Shown: positions 27,903 through 36,733 of the stretch, one piece after another
Numbering within the stretch: the first letter of the stretch is position 1
Layout of the letters: each line of letters begins with the position of its first letter
Origin: Streptomyces xanthochromogenes
GTDB taxonomy: Bacteria > Actinomycetota > Actinomycetes > Streptomycetales > Streptomycetaceae
Length of the DNA stretch: 64,000 nucleotides
Reading direction: 5' to 3'
Assembly: GCF_014650455.1 (NCBI RefSeq)
Contig: NZ_BMUZ01000014.1
Coordinates: forward strand, 1 to 64,000
Position numbers and translations under genes: made by a program
Notes under the pieces: model-generated
Told to the model about the DNA's origin: nothing
Database searches by the model: none
The model's input: only the letters and a program-made list of their open reading frames with translations

Positions 27903-27935
27903 CTTCACCGGAAACTCACAGGGGACTCAAAGAAC
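27903..27935 (+). promoter_or_regulatory. Possible PHO box before the nucleotidase gene
   Basis: Three consecutive 11-base units, CTTCACCGGAA, ACTCACAGGGG and ACTCAAAGAAC, have the period and CTCA/TTCAC core of PhoP sites. They sit immediately before the ATG, unusually close for an activator site. Confidence 0.5.
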
Positions 27936-27937
27936 AC

Positions 27938-29761
27938 ATGCCAGCGAAACCCCACATGAAGCGTGCCGCCACACGAATGTGGGCGGGGGCCGCCGGACTC
28001 GCCACCGTCGGAGCGCTCGTCGCCGCGATGCCCGCGGACGCGCACGAGCGCGGCCACGGACACCACCCGAAGCCGGACCGCACCGTCGACGTCCAACTCC
28101 TCTCCTTCAACGACCTGCACGGCAACCTGGAGCCCCCGGCCGGTTCGGCCGGCGCGGTGACGGAGCGTCAGGCGGACGGGACCACCAAGTCCGTGCCGGC
28201 CGGTGGCATGGAGTACCTCGCCACCTCGCTGCGCACCGCCCGCAAGGGCCACCCGTACTCGATCACCGCGGCCGGCGGAGACATGATCGGGGCGAGCCCG
28301 CTGCTGTCCGGGCTCTTCCACGACGAGCCGACCATCGAGGCGCTCAACAAGCTGAAGCTGGACGTCACGGCCGTCGGTAACCACGAGTTCGACGAGGGTG
28401 CCACCGAGCTCGCGCGCATGCAGAACGGCGGCTGCCACCCCACCGAGGGCTGCTACGAGAAGGGCAAGAAGTTCCGCGGCGCGGACTTCCCCTACCTCGC
28501 GGCCAACGTGACGAACGAGAAGACCGGCAGGCCGATCCTCAAGCCGTACACGGTGTGGGAGAAGAACGGCGTCAAGATCGGCTTCATCGGCGTGACGCTG
28601 GAGGGCACCCCGAACGTCGTGACCGCGTCCGGCGTCAAGGGCCTCAAGTTCGCCGACGAGATCGAGACGATCAACAAGTACGCCAAGGAACTCGACCGCC
28701 AGGGCGTCAAGTCGATCGTCGCGCTGATCCACGAGGGCGGCATGCCGTCGAGCAACGCCTACAACGACAGCTGTGACAGCCAGGGTCCCGGCAGCGGGAT
28801 CTCCGGCCCGATCGTCGACATAGCCAAGGGCATCACGCCCAAGGTGGACGCGCTGGTCACCGGTCACACCCATCAGGCGTACGTCTGCACCATCCCGGAC
28901 CCGGCGGGCAACCCGCGCCTGGTGACCTCGGCGGCCTCGTTCGGCAAGCTGTACACGGACACGACGCTGACGTACGACCGCCGCACCAAGGACATCGTGC
29001 GCACCGCGGTGAAGTCGCCCAAGTCCCCGAAGTCGGCGAACCACATCGTCAGCAGGGACCAGGCGAAGGCGCCCGACATGACCCAACTGATAGCCCGCTG
29101 GGGCAAGTTGGCGGCGCCCGTCGCCAACCGGCCGCAGGGCTACATCTCGGCGGACATCAACGGGCGCGGCTCCGACGCTCCCGAGAAGCCGCTCGGCGAC
29201 CTGATCGCGGACGCGCAGCTCGCCGGGCTCTCCGCTCCCGACAAGGGCGGCGCACAGCTCGCCCTCATGAACCCCGGCGGCATCCGCTCCGACCTCGTGT
29301 ACAAGGCGAGCGGGAGTGAGGGGGACGGGGTGGTGACGTACGGCGAGGCGTTCACGGTCCAGCCGTTCACCAACATGATGAACGTGGTCGACCTGACCGG
29401 GGCGCAGCTCCTCGCGGCGCTCCAGCAGCAGGTCAGCGGCCCGAACGCGGCGGACCTGAAGATCCTCCAGGTCTCCAAGGGGCTGACCTACACGCTGGAC
29501 CTGACGAAGTCGGGCGCGGCGCGGGTGGTCGTCGACACGGTGAGGCTGAACGGGGCCGCGATCGACCCCGCGAAGACGTACCGGGTGGCCATGAACGAGT
29601 TCCTGGCGGGCGGGGGTGACGGGTTCCCGGCGCTGGTCGGCACGAACAAGTTGGTCGGGGCGTCGGACCTGGACGTCTTCGACGCGTACCTCGCGGCGAA
29701 CTCTTCGGCCTCGGCGCCGATGGTTCCGCCGGTCTCCGGGCGCATCACGGTGCTGAAGTAG
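27938..29761 (+). CDS. Secreted 5'-nucleotidase/phosphoesterase
   Basis: 607-residue exported enzyme freeing phosphate from nucleotides. Signal peptide with cleavage near 'MPADAHE'. Metallophosphatase motifs are 'LSFNDLHGNLE', 'GNHEFDEG' and 'GHTHQAY'; the C-terminal 5'-nucleotidase domain carries 'MNPGGIRSDL' and 'VQPFTNMMNVVDLTG'. ATG 27938 preferred; ATG 27956 is possible. Phosphate scavenging fits the neighbouring pst/ppk block, and the S. coelicolor counterpart SCO4152 is, as I recall, under PhoP control. A strong terminator follows. Confidence 0.94.
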   Translation: MPAKPHMKRAATRMWAGAAGLATVGALVAAMPADAHERGHGHHPKPDRTVDVQLLSFNDLHGNLEPPAGSAGAVTERQADGTTKSVPAGGMEYLATSLRTARKGHPYSITAAGGDMIGASPLLSGLFHDEPTIEALNKLKLDVTAVGNHEFDEGATELARMQNGGCHPTEGCYEKGKKFRGADFPYLAANVTNEKTGRPILKPYTVWEKNGVKIGFIGVTLEGTPNVVTASGVKGLKFADEIETINKYAKELDRQGVKSIVALIHEGGMPSSNAYNDSCDSQGPGSGISGPIVDIAKGITPKVDALVTGHTHQAYVCTIPDPAGNPRLVTSAASFGKLYTDTTLTYDRRTKDIVRTAVKSPKSPKSANHIVSRDQAKAPDMTQLIARWGKLAAPVANRPQGYISADINGRGSDAPEKPLGDLIADAQLAGLSAPDKGGAQLALMNPGGIRSDLVYKASGSEGDGVVTYGEAFTVQPFTNMMNVVDLTGAQLLAALQQQVSGPNAADLKILQVSKGLTYTLDLTKSGAARVVVDTVRLNGAAIDPAKTYRVAMNEFLAGGGDGFPALVGTNKLVGASDLDVFDAYLAANSSASAPMVPPVSGRITVLK

Positions 29762-29780
29762 CCCGTCCGGGCGGGTAGTC

Positions 29781-29821
29781 GGGGCGGCGGGCCTGAGCGG
29801 CCCGCCGCCCCCCTTTTTTTT
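29781..29821 (+). terminator. Rho-independent terminator of the nucleotidase gene
   Basis: A GC stem of 12 to 13 bp (ggggcggcgggcc with ggcccgccgcccc) and a short loop is followed by a run of eight T. Confidence 0.9.
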
Positions 29822-29879
29822 GCCCCGCCCCGCCCCTTCCCGCAACCCTCCGGGGGTGGAGTGGGGTGCCCCCGACCCC

Positions 29880-30110
29880 GTTTTCGTCCTCGGGCCGTGG
29901 GTGGCTGGTCGCGCAGTTCCTCGCGCCCCTGAAGGATTCGGTGCTGGCCAGCGCAGGCACCTTCAGCCCGTCCGGCGAATTGAGGACGAGCGCCGTTCAG
30001 GCGCGAACGGGGGTGCAGGGGGCGGAGCCCCCGCAGGGGTCTGGGGCGCAGCCCCAGGGACCCGGAGCCAACCAACCCCGGGCCACGGGCGGGCGGGTGG
30101 GCAAATCCCC
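29880..30110. repeat. GC-rich intergenic repeat module, copy 3
   Basis: Has the order 'gtcctcgggccgtgggtggc', 'tcgcgcagttcctcgcgccc', 'gaaggattcggtgctggcc', 'ccttcagcccgtccggcg', then 'gaggacgagcgcc...ggcgcgaacggggg' and the palindromic 'ggtctggggcgcagcccca'. The order is the same as in the copy near 39.5 kb. No gene. Confidence 0.85.
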
Positions 30111-30130
30111 CCGGGCCGGGGCCGGGCGCG

Positions 30131-31540
30131 TCAGGGGGTTTCCGGAGGGGGCGTCGGGGCGCCGGGCAGGGTGAGCCGGGCCAGGGTGCCGCCGCCTTCG
30201 GCGGGGGCCAGGGACACCTCACCCCCCGCGTGCCGGACCGTACGGGCCACGATCGAGAGCCCGAGCCCCGACCCGGGCAGGGCCCGCGCCGACGGAGACC
30301 GCCAGAAGCGCTCGAAGACGTGCGGCAGGTCCTCCGCCGGAATGCCGGGCCCCTGGTCGCGGACCGTCAGGACCCCCCGGTCCAGGGCCACCGTGACCGC
30401 CCCGTGCGGCGGGCTGAACTTCACCGCGTTGTCCAGGACGTTCACCACCGCCCGCTGCAGCGCCGCCGGCTCGGCCCGTACGTACCAGGGCGCGAGCTCC
30501 GCCGTGATCGTGAGCTCGGGCCCCCGCAGCCGCGCCCGGTCGAGCGCGATCCGCGTGATGTCGTGCAGGCCGACCACTTCGAGCGGACCCTCACGGACCG
30601 CGTCCGGGCGCGAAAGTTCCTGCAAGTCCCCGATGAGGGAGGCGAGTTCGGACATCTGCGCGGTCACGGACGCCATCAGCGCCTTGCGGTCGGCGGGCGG
30701 AATGGCCCGCCCGGTCTCCTCGCTGCGGGCGAGCAGCTCGATGTTCGTACGCAGCGAGGTGAGCGGCGTACGCAGCTCGTGCCCCGCGTCGGCGATGAGC
30801 TGTGCCTGCCGGTCCCGTGAGGAGGCGAGCGCGGCGGTCATCGCGTTGAAGGACCGCGAGAGGCGGGCGATCTCGTCCTCGCCCTCGACGGGGATGCGGA
30901 CCGTCAGGTCCTCGGTGCGGGCCACGTGCTCGACGGCCCCGGTCAGCTTGTCCACGGGCCGAAGCCCGGTCCGCGCGACCCAGAGGCCGGCCGCCCCGGC
31001 CGCGATCACGCCGATGCCGGCCAGACCCGTCAGCAGCAGCGCGAGCCGGTTGAGGGCGGAGTCGATCTCGGTCAGCGGGCGGGACAGCGAGACGGTGACC
31101 CACCTGCCGCCGAACTCCTGGTACTGGGTGTGCACCCGTACCTCCATGCCGCCCTCGGTGATGCTGTTGTGCAGGGACTCGGCCTTGAGGTTGCGGCCGG
31201 CGGCGATCGCGACGTCCTGCGGCATGACCTGCACGGGCGGGGAGTCGGGGGCCACGCAGCGGGTGCCGTCCGGCAGCACCACCTGGATGTAGGCGAAGGG
31301 CTTCTGCCCCGGCGGCATGCTGCCCTGCGAGGTGCAGGACTGGAGCGCGCCCTGGACCAGGCTGCCCGGCGCGCTGGTGTTGCGCAACGTGGTGTCGAGC
31401 TCGGCGCGCAACTGGGCCCGGGTCAGCAGCCAGCAGGCCACCGCTACCGCCGCCACCGCCACCGCGACAGCCGTCGCGACCAGCATCGCGAGGCGGGAGC
31501 GGAGCGGCATCGCGCGGTAGCGGCGCAGTACACGGTTCAC
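30131..31540 (-). CDS. Sensor histidine kinase (MprB/CseC-like)
   Basis: 469-residue membrane kinase. TM1 (about 15-38) and TM2 (about 165-185) flank an extracellular sensor domain of about 125 residues; HAMP follows, then HisKA with His in 'AGHELRTPLTSLR'. The ATPase domain has the N box 'NVLDNAVKFS', G1 'DQGPGIP' and G2 'GSGLGLSIV'. GTG start overlaps the regulator stop (GTGA). With the downstream-adjacent HtrA-like protease the locus looks like mycobacterial mprAB-pepD, suggesting envelope-stress sensing. Confidence 0.93.
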   Translation of the reverse strand: MNRVLRRYRAMPLRSRLAMLVATAVAVAVAAVAVACWLLTRAQLRAELDTTLRNTSAPGSLVQGALQSCTSQGSMPPGQKPFAYIQVVLPDGTRCVAPDSPPVQVMPQDVAIAAGRNLKAESLHNSITEGGMEVRVHTQYQEFGGRWVTVSLSRPLTEIDSALNRLALLLTGLAGIGVIAAGAAGLWVARTGLRPVDKLTGAVEHVARTEDLTVRIPVEGEDEIARLSRSFNAMTAALASSRDRQAQLIADAGHELRTPLTSLRTNIELLARSEETGRAIPPADRKALMASVTAQMSELASLIGDLQELSRPDAVREGPLEVVGLHDITRIALDRARLRGPELTITAELAPWYVRAEPAALQRAVVNVLDNAVKFSPPHGAVTVALDRGVLTVRDQGPGIPAEDLPHVFERFWRSPSARALPGSGLGLSIVARTVRHAGGEVSLAPAEGGGTLARLTLPGAPTPPPETP

Positions 31541-32268
31541 TCCGCGCCGCCGGGCCGGAGCGCGTACCCCACGCCCCGGACCGTGTGCACGAGCCGCGGT
31601 TCGCCGCCCGCCTCGGTCTTGCGGCGCAGGTACATCACGTACACGTCGAGGGAGTTGGACGAGGGCTCGAAGTCGAAGCCCCACACCGCCTTGAGGATCT
31701 GCTCGCGGGTGAGCACCTGGCGGGGGTGGGCCAGGAACATCTCCAGGAGCGTGAACTCGGTGCGGGTCAGCTCCACCACCCGGCTGCCGCGGGTGACCTC
31801 GCGCGTGGACAGGTCCATCCGCAGGTCCGCGAAGCTGAGGACGTTCCCGGCGTCCTGCCCGGCCGCGCCCGTGTCCACCGCGTAGGAGCTGCGGCGCAGC
31901 AACGCCCTGATGCGGGCGAAGAGTTCGTCCAGCTCGAACGGTTTGACCAGGTAGTCGTCGGCGCCCGCGTCGAGCCCGGTGACCCGGTCGCCCACCGTGT
32001 CGCGCGCGGTCAGCATGAGGATCGGGGTGGTCGAGCCGGCCGCGCGCAGCCGGCGGGCGGCGGTGAGCCCGTCCATCCTCGGCATCTGGATGTCGAGGAC
32101 GATCAGCTCGGGCTGGTAGGCCTCCGCCTTCGCGAGGGCGTCGAGGCCGTCCACGGCGACCTCGGTGCCGTATCCCTCGAAGGCGAGACTGCGCTGCAGC
32201 GCCTCGCGGACGGCGGGTTCGTCGTCGACGATCAGGATGCGCTGCGGTTCGTCCTCGGCGGGGCTCAT
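31537..32268 (-). CDS. OmpR-family response regulator (MprA-like)
   Basis: 243 residues: receiver domain with acidic pocket 'VDDE', phospho-Asp in 'LIVLDIQMPRMDG', Thr in 'LMLTARD' and Lys in 'YLVKPFE'; then a winged-helix DNA-binding domain ('ELTRTEFTLLEMFLAHPRQV', 'VYVMYLRRKTE'). AAGGAA precedes ATG 32268. Partner of the overlapping kinase gene. Confidence 0.95.
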   Translation of the reverse strand: MSPAEDEPQRILIVDDEPAVREALQRSLAFEGYGTEVAVDGLDALAKAEAYQPELIVLDIQMPRMDGLTAARRLRAAGSTTPILMLTARDTVGDRVTGLDAGADDYLVKPFELDELFARIRALLRRSSYAVDTGAAGQDAGNVLSFADLRMDLSTREVTRGSRVVELTRTEFTLLEMFLAHPRQVLTREQILKAVWGFDFEPSSNSLDVYVMYLRRKTEAGGEPRLVHTVRGVGYALRPGGAE

Positions 32269-32404
32269 GAGCGGGTTTCCTTCTGGTGCGTCGTGGCGGC
32301 TCGGGACCTTCAGCCTCGCATGCGGACGGTGTGGCGCGGGGCGGCTCGCTGCCCCGGGAGGGTCAGTTGCCGCCCCGCGCTGTTCGGTGGGCGCCGGGGG
32401 CGCC

Positions 32405-33562
32405 TCAGTAGCTGCCGCCGAAGCCGCCGGAGCTGTCGCTGCCCTGGCTGTTGTCGCTGCCGCCGGTGTCGGCGCCGCCGCTGCCGCCGCTGCGCAGGCT
32501 GGCGAGGTCGGACTTGACGGTGTTGATCGGGATGGCGAAGCCGAGCCCGACACTGCCGGCCGACGAGCCGCTCGCGCTGCTCGAACTCGGCGAGTACATC
32601 GCCGAGTTGATGCCGATGATGTTGCCGTTCATGTCGATGAGTGCGCCACCGGAGTTGCCCGGGTTGAGCGAGGCGTCGGTCTGGAGCGCCTTGTACGTGG
32701 TCTTCGACGAGCCGGTGTCGCCGTTGAACTGCTGCCCGCCGAACTCGAACGGCCAGCCGCCCTGACCGCGCCCCTGGCCCTGTCCTTGTCCCTGGCCCTG
32801 CCCCTGGTTGCCCTGCTCCTTGGCGACGGTGACATCGCGGTCGAGGGCGGAGACGATGCCGCTGGTGACGGTGCCGGTGAGGCCCTCGGGGGAGCCGATG
32901 GCGACGACCTGGTCGCCGACCGCGATCTTGCTGGAGTCGCCGAGGGAGGCGGGCTTGAGCCCGCTCGCCCCGTCCAGCTTGATCAGCGCGAGGTCCTTGT
33001 CGGGGTCGGTGCCGACGACCTTCGCGGTGTACGTCTTGCCGTTGCTCAGCTTCACCTTGACGGAGGTCGAGCCCGAGATGACGTGGTTGTTGGTGATGAT
33101 CTCGCCGTTGGCGGTCACGATCACGCCGGCCCCGGTCGACTCGCCCGAGCCGGACGTCGCGTTGATCTCGACGATGCTCGGCATGACGGCCTTGGCGACG
33201 CCGGAGACGGTGCCGTTGGTGCTGTTGGAGGCGTTGGTGCCGCTGACTCCGGAGCTGACGGTGGCGTTGTCGTTGCCGACGTAGTGCTCGACGAAGCTGG
33301 CGGTGCCGCCGCCTATCGCCGCCGCGATGATGGCGACGGCCGCGATGAGCCCCACCGAACGCTTGGCCCGCCGCGGCTTCGGGGCCTCCGGCTCGGCGGT
33401 GGCGAAGTGCGCGGTGGCCGGGTACTGGGGCGGCGGCGGGTATGCGGCCGCGTGGGCCTCTGCCTCTCGCCGGGCGTCGTCCTTGGCTCGCTGCCAGGAC
33501 TCGTAAGAGTGGTTCGGCTGCTGCTCGGGGTACTCGCCGCTGTGGCGGGGGCTCTCGGTCAT
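32405..33562 (-). CDS. Membrane-anchored HtrA/DegP-like serine protease without PDZ
   Basis: 385 residues. A cytoplasmic Tyr/Pro/Gln-rich N-terminus of about 65 residues is followed by a membrane helix (about 70-88) and the extracytoplasmic trypsin-like domain. His 'TNNHVISG', Asp 'DPDKDLALIKL' and Ser 'NPGNSGGAL' form the triad. A loop before the active Ser contains a (Gly-Gln)n run. After the protease fold only a Ser/Gly-rich tail remains, so no PDZ domain is encoded. The gene is just upstream of the response regulator on the same strand, 136 bases away, suggesting joint envelope quality control. Confidence 0.9.
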   Translation of the reverse strand: MTESPRHSGEYPEQQPNHSYESWQRAKDDARREAEAHAAAYPPPPQYPATAHFATAEPEAPKPRRAKRSVGLIAAVAIIAAAIGGGTASFVEHYVGNDNATVSSGVSGTNASNSTNGTVSGVAKAVMPSIVEINATSGSGESTGAGVIVTANGEIITNNHVISGSTSVKVKLSNGKTYTAKVVGTDPDKDLALIKLDGASGLKPASLGDSSKIAVGDQVVAIGSPEGLTGTVTSGIVSALDRDVTVAKEQGNQGQGQGQGQGQGRGQGGWPFEFGGQQFNGDTGSSKTTYKALQTDASLNPGNSGGALIDMNGNIIGINSAMYSPSSSSASGSSAGSVGLGFAIPINTVKSDLASLRSGGSGGADTGGSDNSQGSDSSGGFGGSY

Positions 33563-33683
33563 GTCTATGACCTTCGCCACGGATGATGAGAGCAGTCTGA
33601 GGACGGGGTAAGAAGCCCGGCAGAACCGCGTTTGCCCGAAATAAAGACGCCTCGCGGCGTCCGGCAACGGCTCGTCGGGCGGG

Positions 33684-34706
33684 CTAGCCGCAGCCGCAGG
33701 AACGGCGCACGACGAGCCGCGAGGGGAACTGTTTGAGGCGTTCGCGGCGCGAGCCCGCGACCCGCAGCCCGTCGTCCAGGACCAGGTCCACCGCGGCCCG
33801 CGCCATCGCGGGCCGGTCGGAGGCGATCGTGGTCAGCGGCGGGTCGGTCAGGGCCGCTTCCTTGACGTCGTCGAAGCCGGCCACGGCCAGCTCGCCCGGC
33901 ACGTCGATGCGCAGCTCGCGGGCGGCCCGCAGCACCCCGATCGCCTGGTCGTCGGTCGAGCAGAAGATGGCGGGCGGCCGCTCGGGCCCGGCGAGGATCT
34001 CCAGGGCCACCTTGTAGGCGTCGTAACGGTTGTACGGGGCCTGGAAGAGACGGCCTTCGAGCGAGCGGCCGGACTCCAGCATGGCCCGGCGCCAGCCCTC
34101 GACGTGGTCGGCCACCGGGTCGCCGACGGCCGGGGTCGACTCGACCCCGCCGAGGCAGGCAACGTACTCGTGGCCGTGTTCGAGCAGGTGACGGGTGGCG
34201 AGCTGGGCGCCGCCGATGTCGTCGGTCACCACCGCCACGTCGTCGATCGCCTCGGGCCGCTCGTGCAGCAGCACCACCCGGGCGTCCCAGGCGTCGATCT
34301 CGGCCGCGGCGCGCTCGCTCGGACCCTGGCTGACCAGGATCAGACCGGCGACCCGCATGCCGAGGAAGGCCCGCAGATAGTGGACCTCGCGGTCGTCGAC
34401 GTAGTCGGAGTTGCCGACCAGGACCATTTTTCCGCGCTCGGATGCGGCCTGTTCGACGGCGTGCGCCATCTCGGCGAAGAACGGCTGGCGCGCGTCCGGG
34501 ACGATCATTCCTATGAGGTCGGTACGCCGCGACGCCATGGCCTGGGCGACCCGGTCCGGCCGGTACCCCAGCTCCTTGATCGCGGCGAGGACACGCTCGC
34601 GCGTGGCCGGGGCGACCGGCCGGGGTCCGTTGTTGATGACATAGCTGACGACGGCGGTCGAAGTACCCGCAAGTCGTGCCACGTCGTCCCGCGTCACCTT
34701 GGCCAC
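33684..34706 (-). CDS. LacI-family transcriptional regulator
   Basis: 340 residues. The N-terminal helix-turn-helix 'TRDDVARLAGTSTAVVSYVI' is joined by the hinge to a periplasmic-binding-like effector domain ('DLIGMIVPDARQPFFAEMAH', 'AIFCSTDDQAIGVLRAAREL'). It ends with the Cys-containing 'RRSCGCG'. No sugar operon is adjacent, so ligand and targets are unknown. Corresponds by order to SCO4158. Confidence 0.92.
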   Translation of the reverse strand: MAKVTRDDVARLAGTSTAVVSYVINNGPRPVAPATRERVLAAIKELGYRPDRVAQAMASRRTDLIGMIVPDARQPFFAEMAHAVEQAASERGKMVLVGNSDYVDDREVHYLRAFLGMRVAGLILVSQGPSERAAAEIDAWDARVVLLHERPEAIDDVAVVTDDIGGAQLATRHLLEHGHEYVACLGGVESTPAVGDPVADHVEGWRRAMLESGRSLEGRLFQAPYNRYDAYKVALEILAGPERPPAIFCSTDDQAIGVLRAARELRIDVPGELAVAGFDDVKEAALTDPPLTTIASDRPAMARAAVDLVLDDGLRVAGSRRERLKQFPSRLVVRRSCGCG

Positions 34707-34787
34707 GCGCGGCAGTCTACGCGGGGTGACCCCCCTCTGGGCAGGGCATATCGCAGGTCGTACCCCAGGTGTGATCTACCGTTCGGG

Positions 34788-35555
34788 TTACGGCTTCGAG
34801 GAGCGCGCCGCCGCTTCCTTCGTCTCGGCGGTGGCCGCGTCGACCACCGCCTTCGCCTTGGCGTCCTCGGCGGAGCGCTCGGGCTTCTCCGGGGTCACGA
34901 AGCGGTAGCCGACATTGCGTACGGTGCCGATCAGCGACTCGTGCTCGGGGCCGAGCTTGGCCCGCAGCCGCCGTACGTGGACGTCGACCGTGCGGGTGCC
35001 GCCGAAGTAGTCGTAGCCCCAGACCTCCTGGAGCAGCTGGGCGCGCGTGAAGACCCGGCCCGGGTGCTGGGCGAGGTACTTGAGCAGCTCGAACTCCTTG
35101 AAGGTCAGGTCCAGGACCCGCCCCTTCAGCTTCGCGCTGTACGTGGCCTCGTCGACCGAGAGGTCGCCGTTGCGGATCTCCATGGGGGAGTCGTCCGAGA
35201 CGGCCTGCGCGCGTCCGGTCGCGAGCCGCAGGCGCGCCTCCACCTCGGCGGGGCCCGCGGTGTCGAGCAGGACGTCGTCGATGCCCCAGTCGGCGGTGAC
35301 GGCGGCCAGGCCGCCCTCGGTGACGACCAGCACCAGCGGACAGCCGGGTCCGGTGGAGCGCAGCAGCTGGCACAGCGACCGCACGTGCGGCAGGTCGCGG
35401 CGGCCGTCGATCAGGATGACGTCGGCACCGGGGGTGTCGACGAGGGCCGGGCCCTCGGCGGGGGCGACCCGCACGCTGTGCAGGAGCAGGCCGAGAGCGG
35501 GAAGCACCTCCGTCGACGGCTGGAGGGCGTTGGTGAGGAGCAGCAAGGAGCTCAT
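34788..35555 (-). CDS. glnR: Nitrogen regulator GlnR
   Basis: 255-residue OmpR-type orphan regulator of nitrogen assimilation. The receiver domain is atypical: the Asp in 'DVILIDGRRDL' is kept, but the usual acidic pocket before it is missing ('MSSLLLLTNALQ'), as expected for GlnR, which does not need phosphorylation. The winged helix contains 'DLTFKEFELLKYLAQHPGRV' and 'RTVDVHVRRLRAKLG'. ATG 35555 follows GGTGGAG and overlaps the stop of an upstream 19-codon ORF. Synteny with SCO4159 supports the name. Confidence 0.93.
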   Translation of the reverse strand: MSSLLLLTNALQPSTEVLPALGLLLHSVRVAPAEGPALVDTPGADVILIDGRRDLPHVRSLCQLLRSTGPGCPLVLVVTEGGLAAVTADWGIDDVLLDTAGPAEVEARLRLATGRAQAVSDDSPMEIRNGDLSVDEATYSAKLKGRVLDLTFKEFELLKYLAQHPGRVFTRAQLLQEVWGYDYFGGTRTVDVHVRRLRAKLGPEHESLIGTVRNVGYRFVTPEKPERSAEDAKAKAVVDAATAETKEAAARSSKP

Positions 35556-35611
35556 CGGGCTCCACCTGCCCGGGTAGTCCGCTTCGTATCGTGCACGGTT
35601 GGCTCGCCCAT
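35552..35611 (-). CDS. Leader ORF translationally coupled to glnR
   Basis: A 19-codon frame (MGEPTVHDTKRTTRAGGAR) starts at ATG 35611 behind AGGAGGA at a spacing of about 9-10. Its TGA overlaps the glnR ATG (ATGA), and its last codons contain the glnR ribosome site, so ribosomes finishing it could restart on glnR. It is out of frame with glnR and cannot be an N-terminal extension. Whether the peptide matters is unknown. Confidence 0.6.
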   Translation of the reverse strand: MGEPTVHDTKRTTRAGGAR

Positions 35612-35821
35612 GACGTCTTTTCCTCCTGCTCGCCGGGAGCTCGGGGGCGTTGCGGCACTGCTTCGTACGTACTGCGTTCGGTGCTGTGCTGTGCTTTTGT
35701 GCTGCGTTCGCTTCTCTGTGTTCCGCACGCTCTGGATCTTTCGATCCTCGATCTCCTGGCCCGCACGCACGACCCGAGACGTTTGTGAGCGTTTGTTCAC
35801 CCGTCCGTAACAACGACCGGG

Positions 35822-35859
35822 AAACACAAAAGGACCCGGGGGCTTCGGTGCCCGGATCC
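35822..35859 (-). terminator. Terminator-like hairpin between glnR and the hydrolase gene
   Basis: Stem ggacccggg/cccggatcc (one mismatch) around 'ggcttcggtg', followed on the minus strand by TTTTGTGTTT. It could stop antisense transcripts entering the glnR leader, or be a leader attenuator if glnR transcription starts upstream of it. Confidence 0.5.
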
Positions 35860-35881
35860 TCTGCCGAGCAGAATAGCCCAC

Positions 35882-36700
35882 ATGAATGCCGAGGCAGATG
35901 ATCGATTTCACACTTCCGCTGTTTCCTCGATCACTCCCGGCCTCCGGCGCGCCACTTTGCGTACGACAGACGGTGTCCGGATCGAGGCGGTTCACACCCC
36001 CTGTGCGCAGGGTCACGCCGAGAGCGCGATCGTGGTCGCGCACGGCTTCACGGGCTCGGCCGACCGGCCCGCCGTGCGGCGGGCCGCGGGGGTGTTCGCG
36101 CAGTACGCGGGCGTGATCACCTTCTCGTTCCGCGGGCACGGGAAGTCCGGCGGCCGCTCGACCGTCGGCGACCGCGAGGTGCTCGACCTGGCGGCGGCCG
36201 TCGAGTGGGCCAGATCACTCGGATACGAACGGGTGGTGACCGTCGGCTTCTCGATGGGCGGATCGGTGGTGCTGCGGCACGCGGCGACCCACCGGGGGAG
36301 CACGGCGGGGCGCACGGAAGCAGTGGCGGCGGTCAGCGCACCTGCCCGCTGGTACTACCGGGGCACGGCCCCCATGCGGCGCGTGCACTGGCTGATCACC
36401 CGGCGCGCGGGCCGTCTGGTCGGCCGCCTCGGCTTCGCCACCCGTATCCATTCCGAGGACTGGGACCCGGTGCCGCTCTCGCCCGTCGAGGCGGTCCCGC
36501 TGATCGCGCCGACCCCGCTGCTCATCGTGCACGGCGACCGCGATCCGTACTTCCCGGTGGACCACCCGCGCATGCTGGCGGCGGCCGGACCTGCGCGGTT
36601 GTGGCTCGAAGCGGGCATGGGGCACGCCGAGAACGCGGCCGGTGACGAGCTGCTCGGACGGATCGCGGACTGGCTCATCGCGGCGCGGCCCGCCGCGTAG
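35882..36700 (+). CDS. Alpha/beta hydrolase
   Basis: 272-residue serine hydrolase. The nucleophile elbow is 'GFSMGGS', the acid lies in 'HGDRDPYFPVDH' and the catalytic His in 'GMGHAEN'; an oxyanion-type 'HGFTGSADR' precedes them. Substrate unknown (esterase or lipase-like). ATG 35882; the region before it lacks a clear ribosome site and carries an AT-rich 'agaata' box, so transcription may start close to the ATG. Divergent from glnR; a MoaD-like gene follows. Confidence 0.88.
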   Translation: MNAEADDRFHTSAVSSITPGLRRATLRTTDGVRIEAVHTPCAQGHAESAIVVAHGFTGSADRPAVRRAAGVFAQYAGVITFSFRGHGKSGGRSTVGDREVLDLAAAVEWARSLGYERVVTVGFSMGGSVVLRHAATHRGSTAGRTEAVAAVSAPARWYYRGTAPMRRVHWLITRRAGRLVGRLGFATRIHSEDWDPVPLSPVEAVPLIAPTPLLIVHGDRDPYFPVDHPRMLAAAGPARLWLEAGMGHAENAAGDELLGRIADWLIAARPAA

Positions 36701-36733
36701 CCCATCATGGAGGGCGACGAAAGGAGCCTGACC

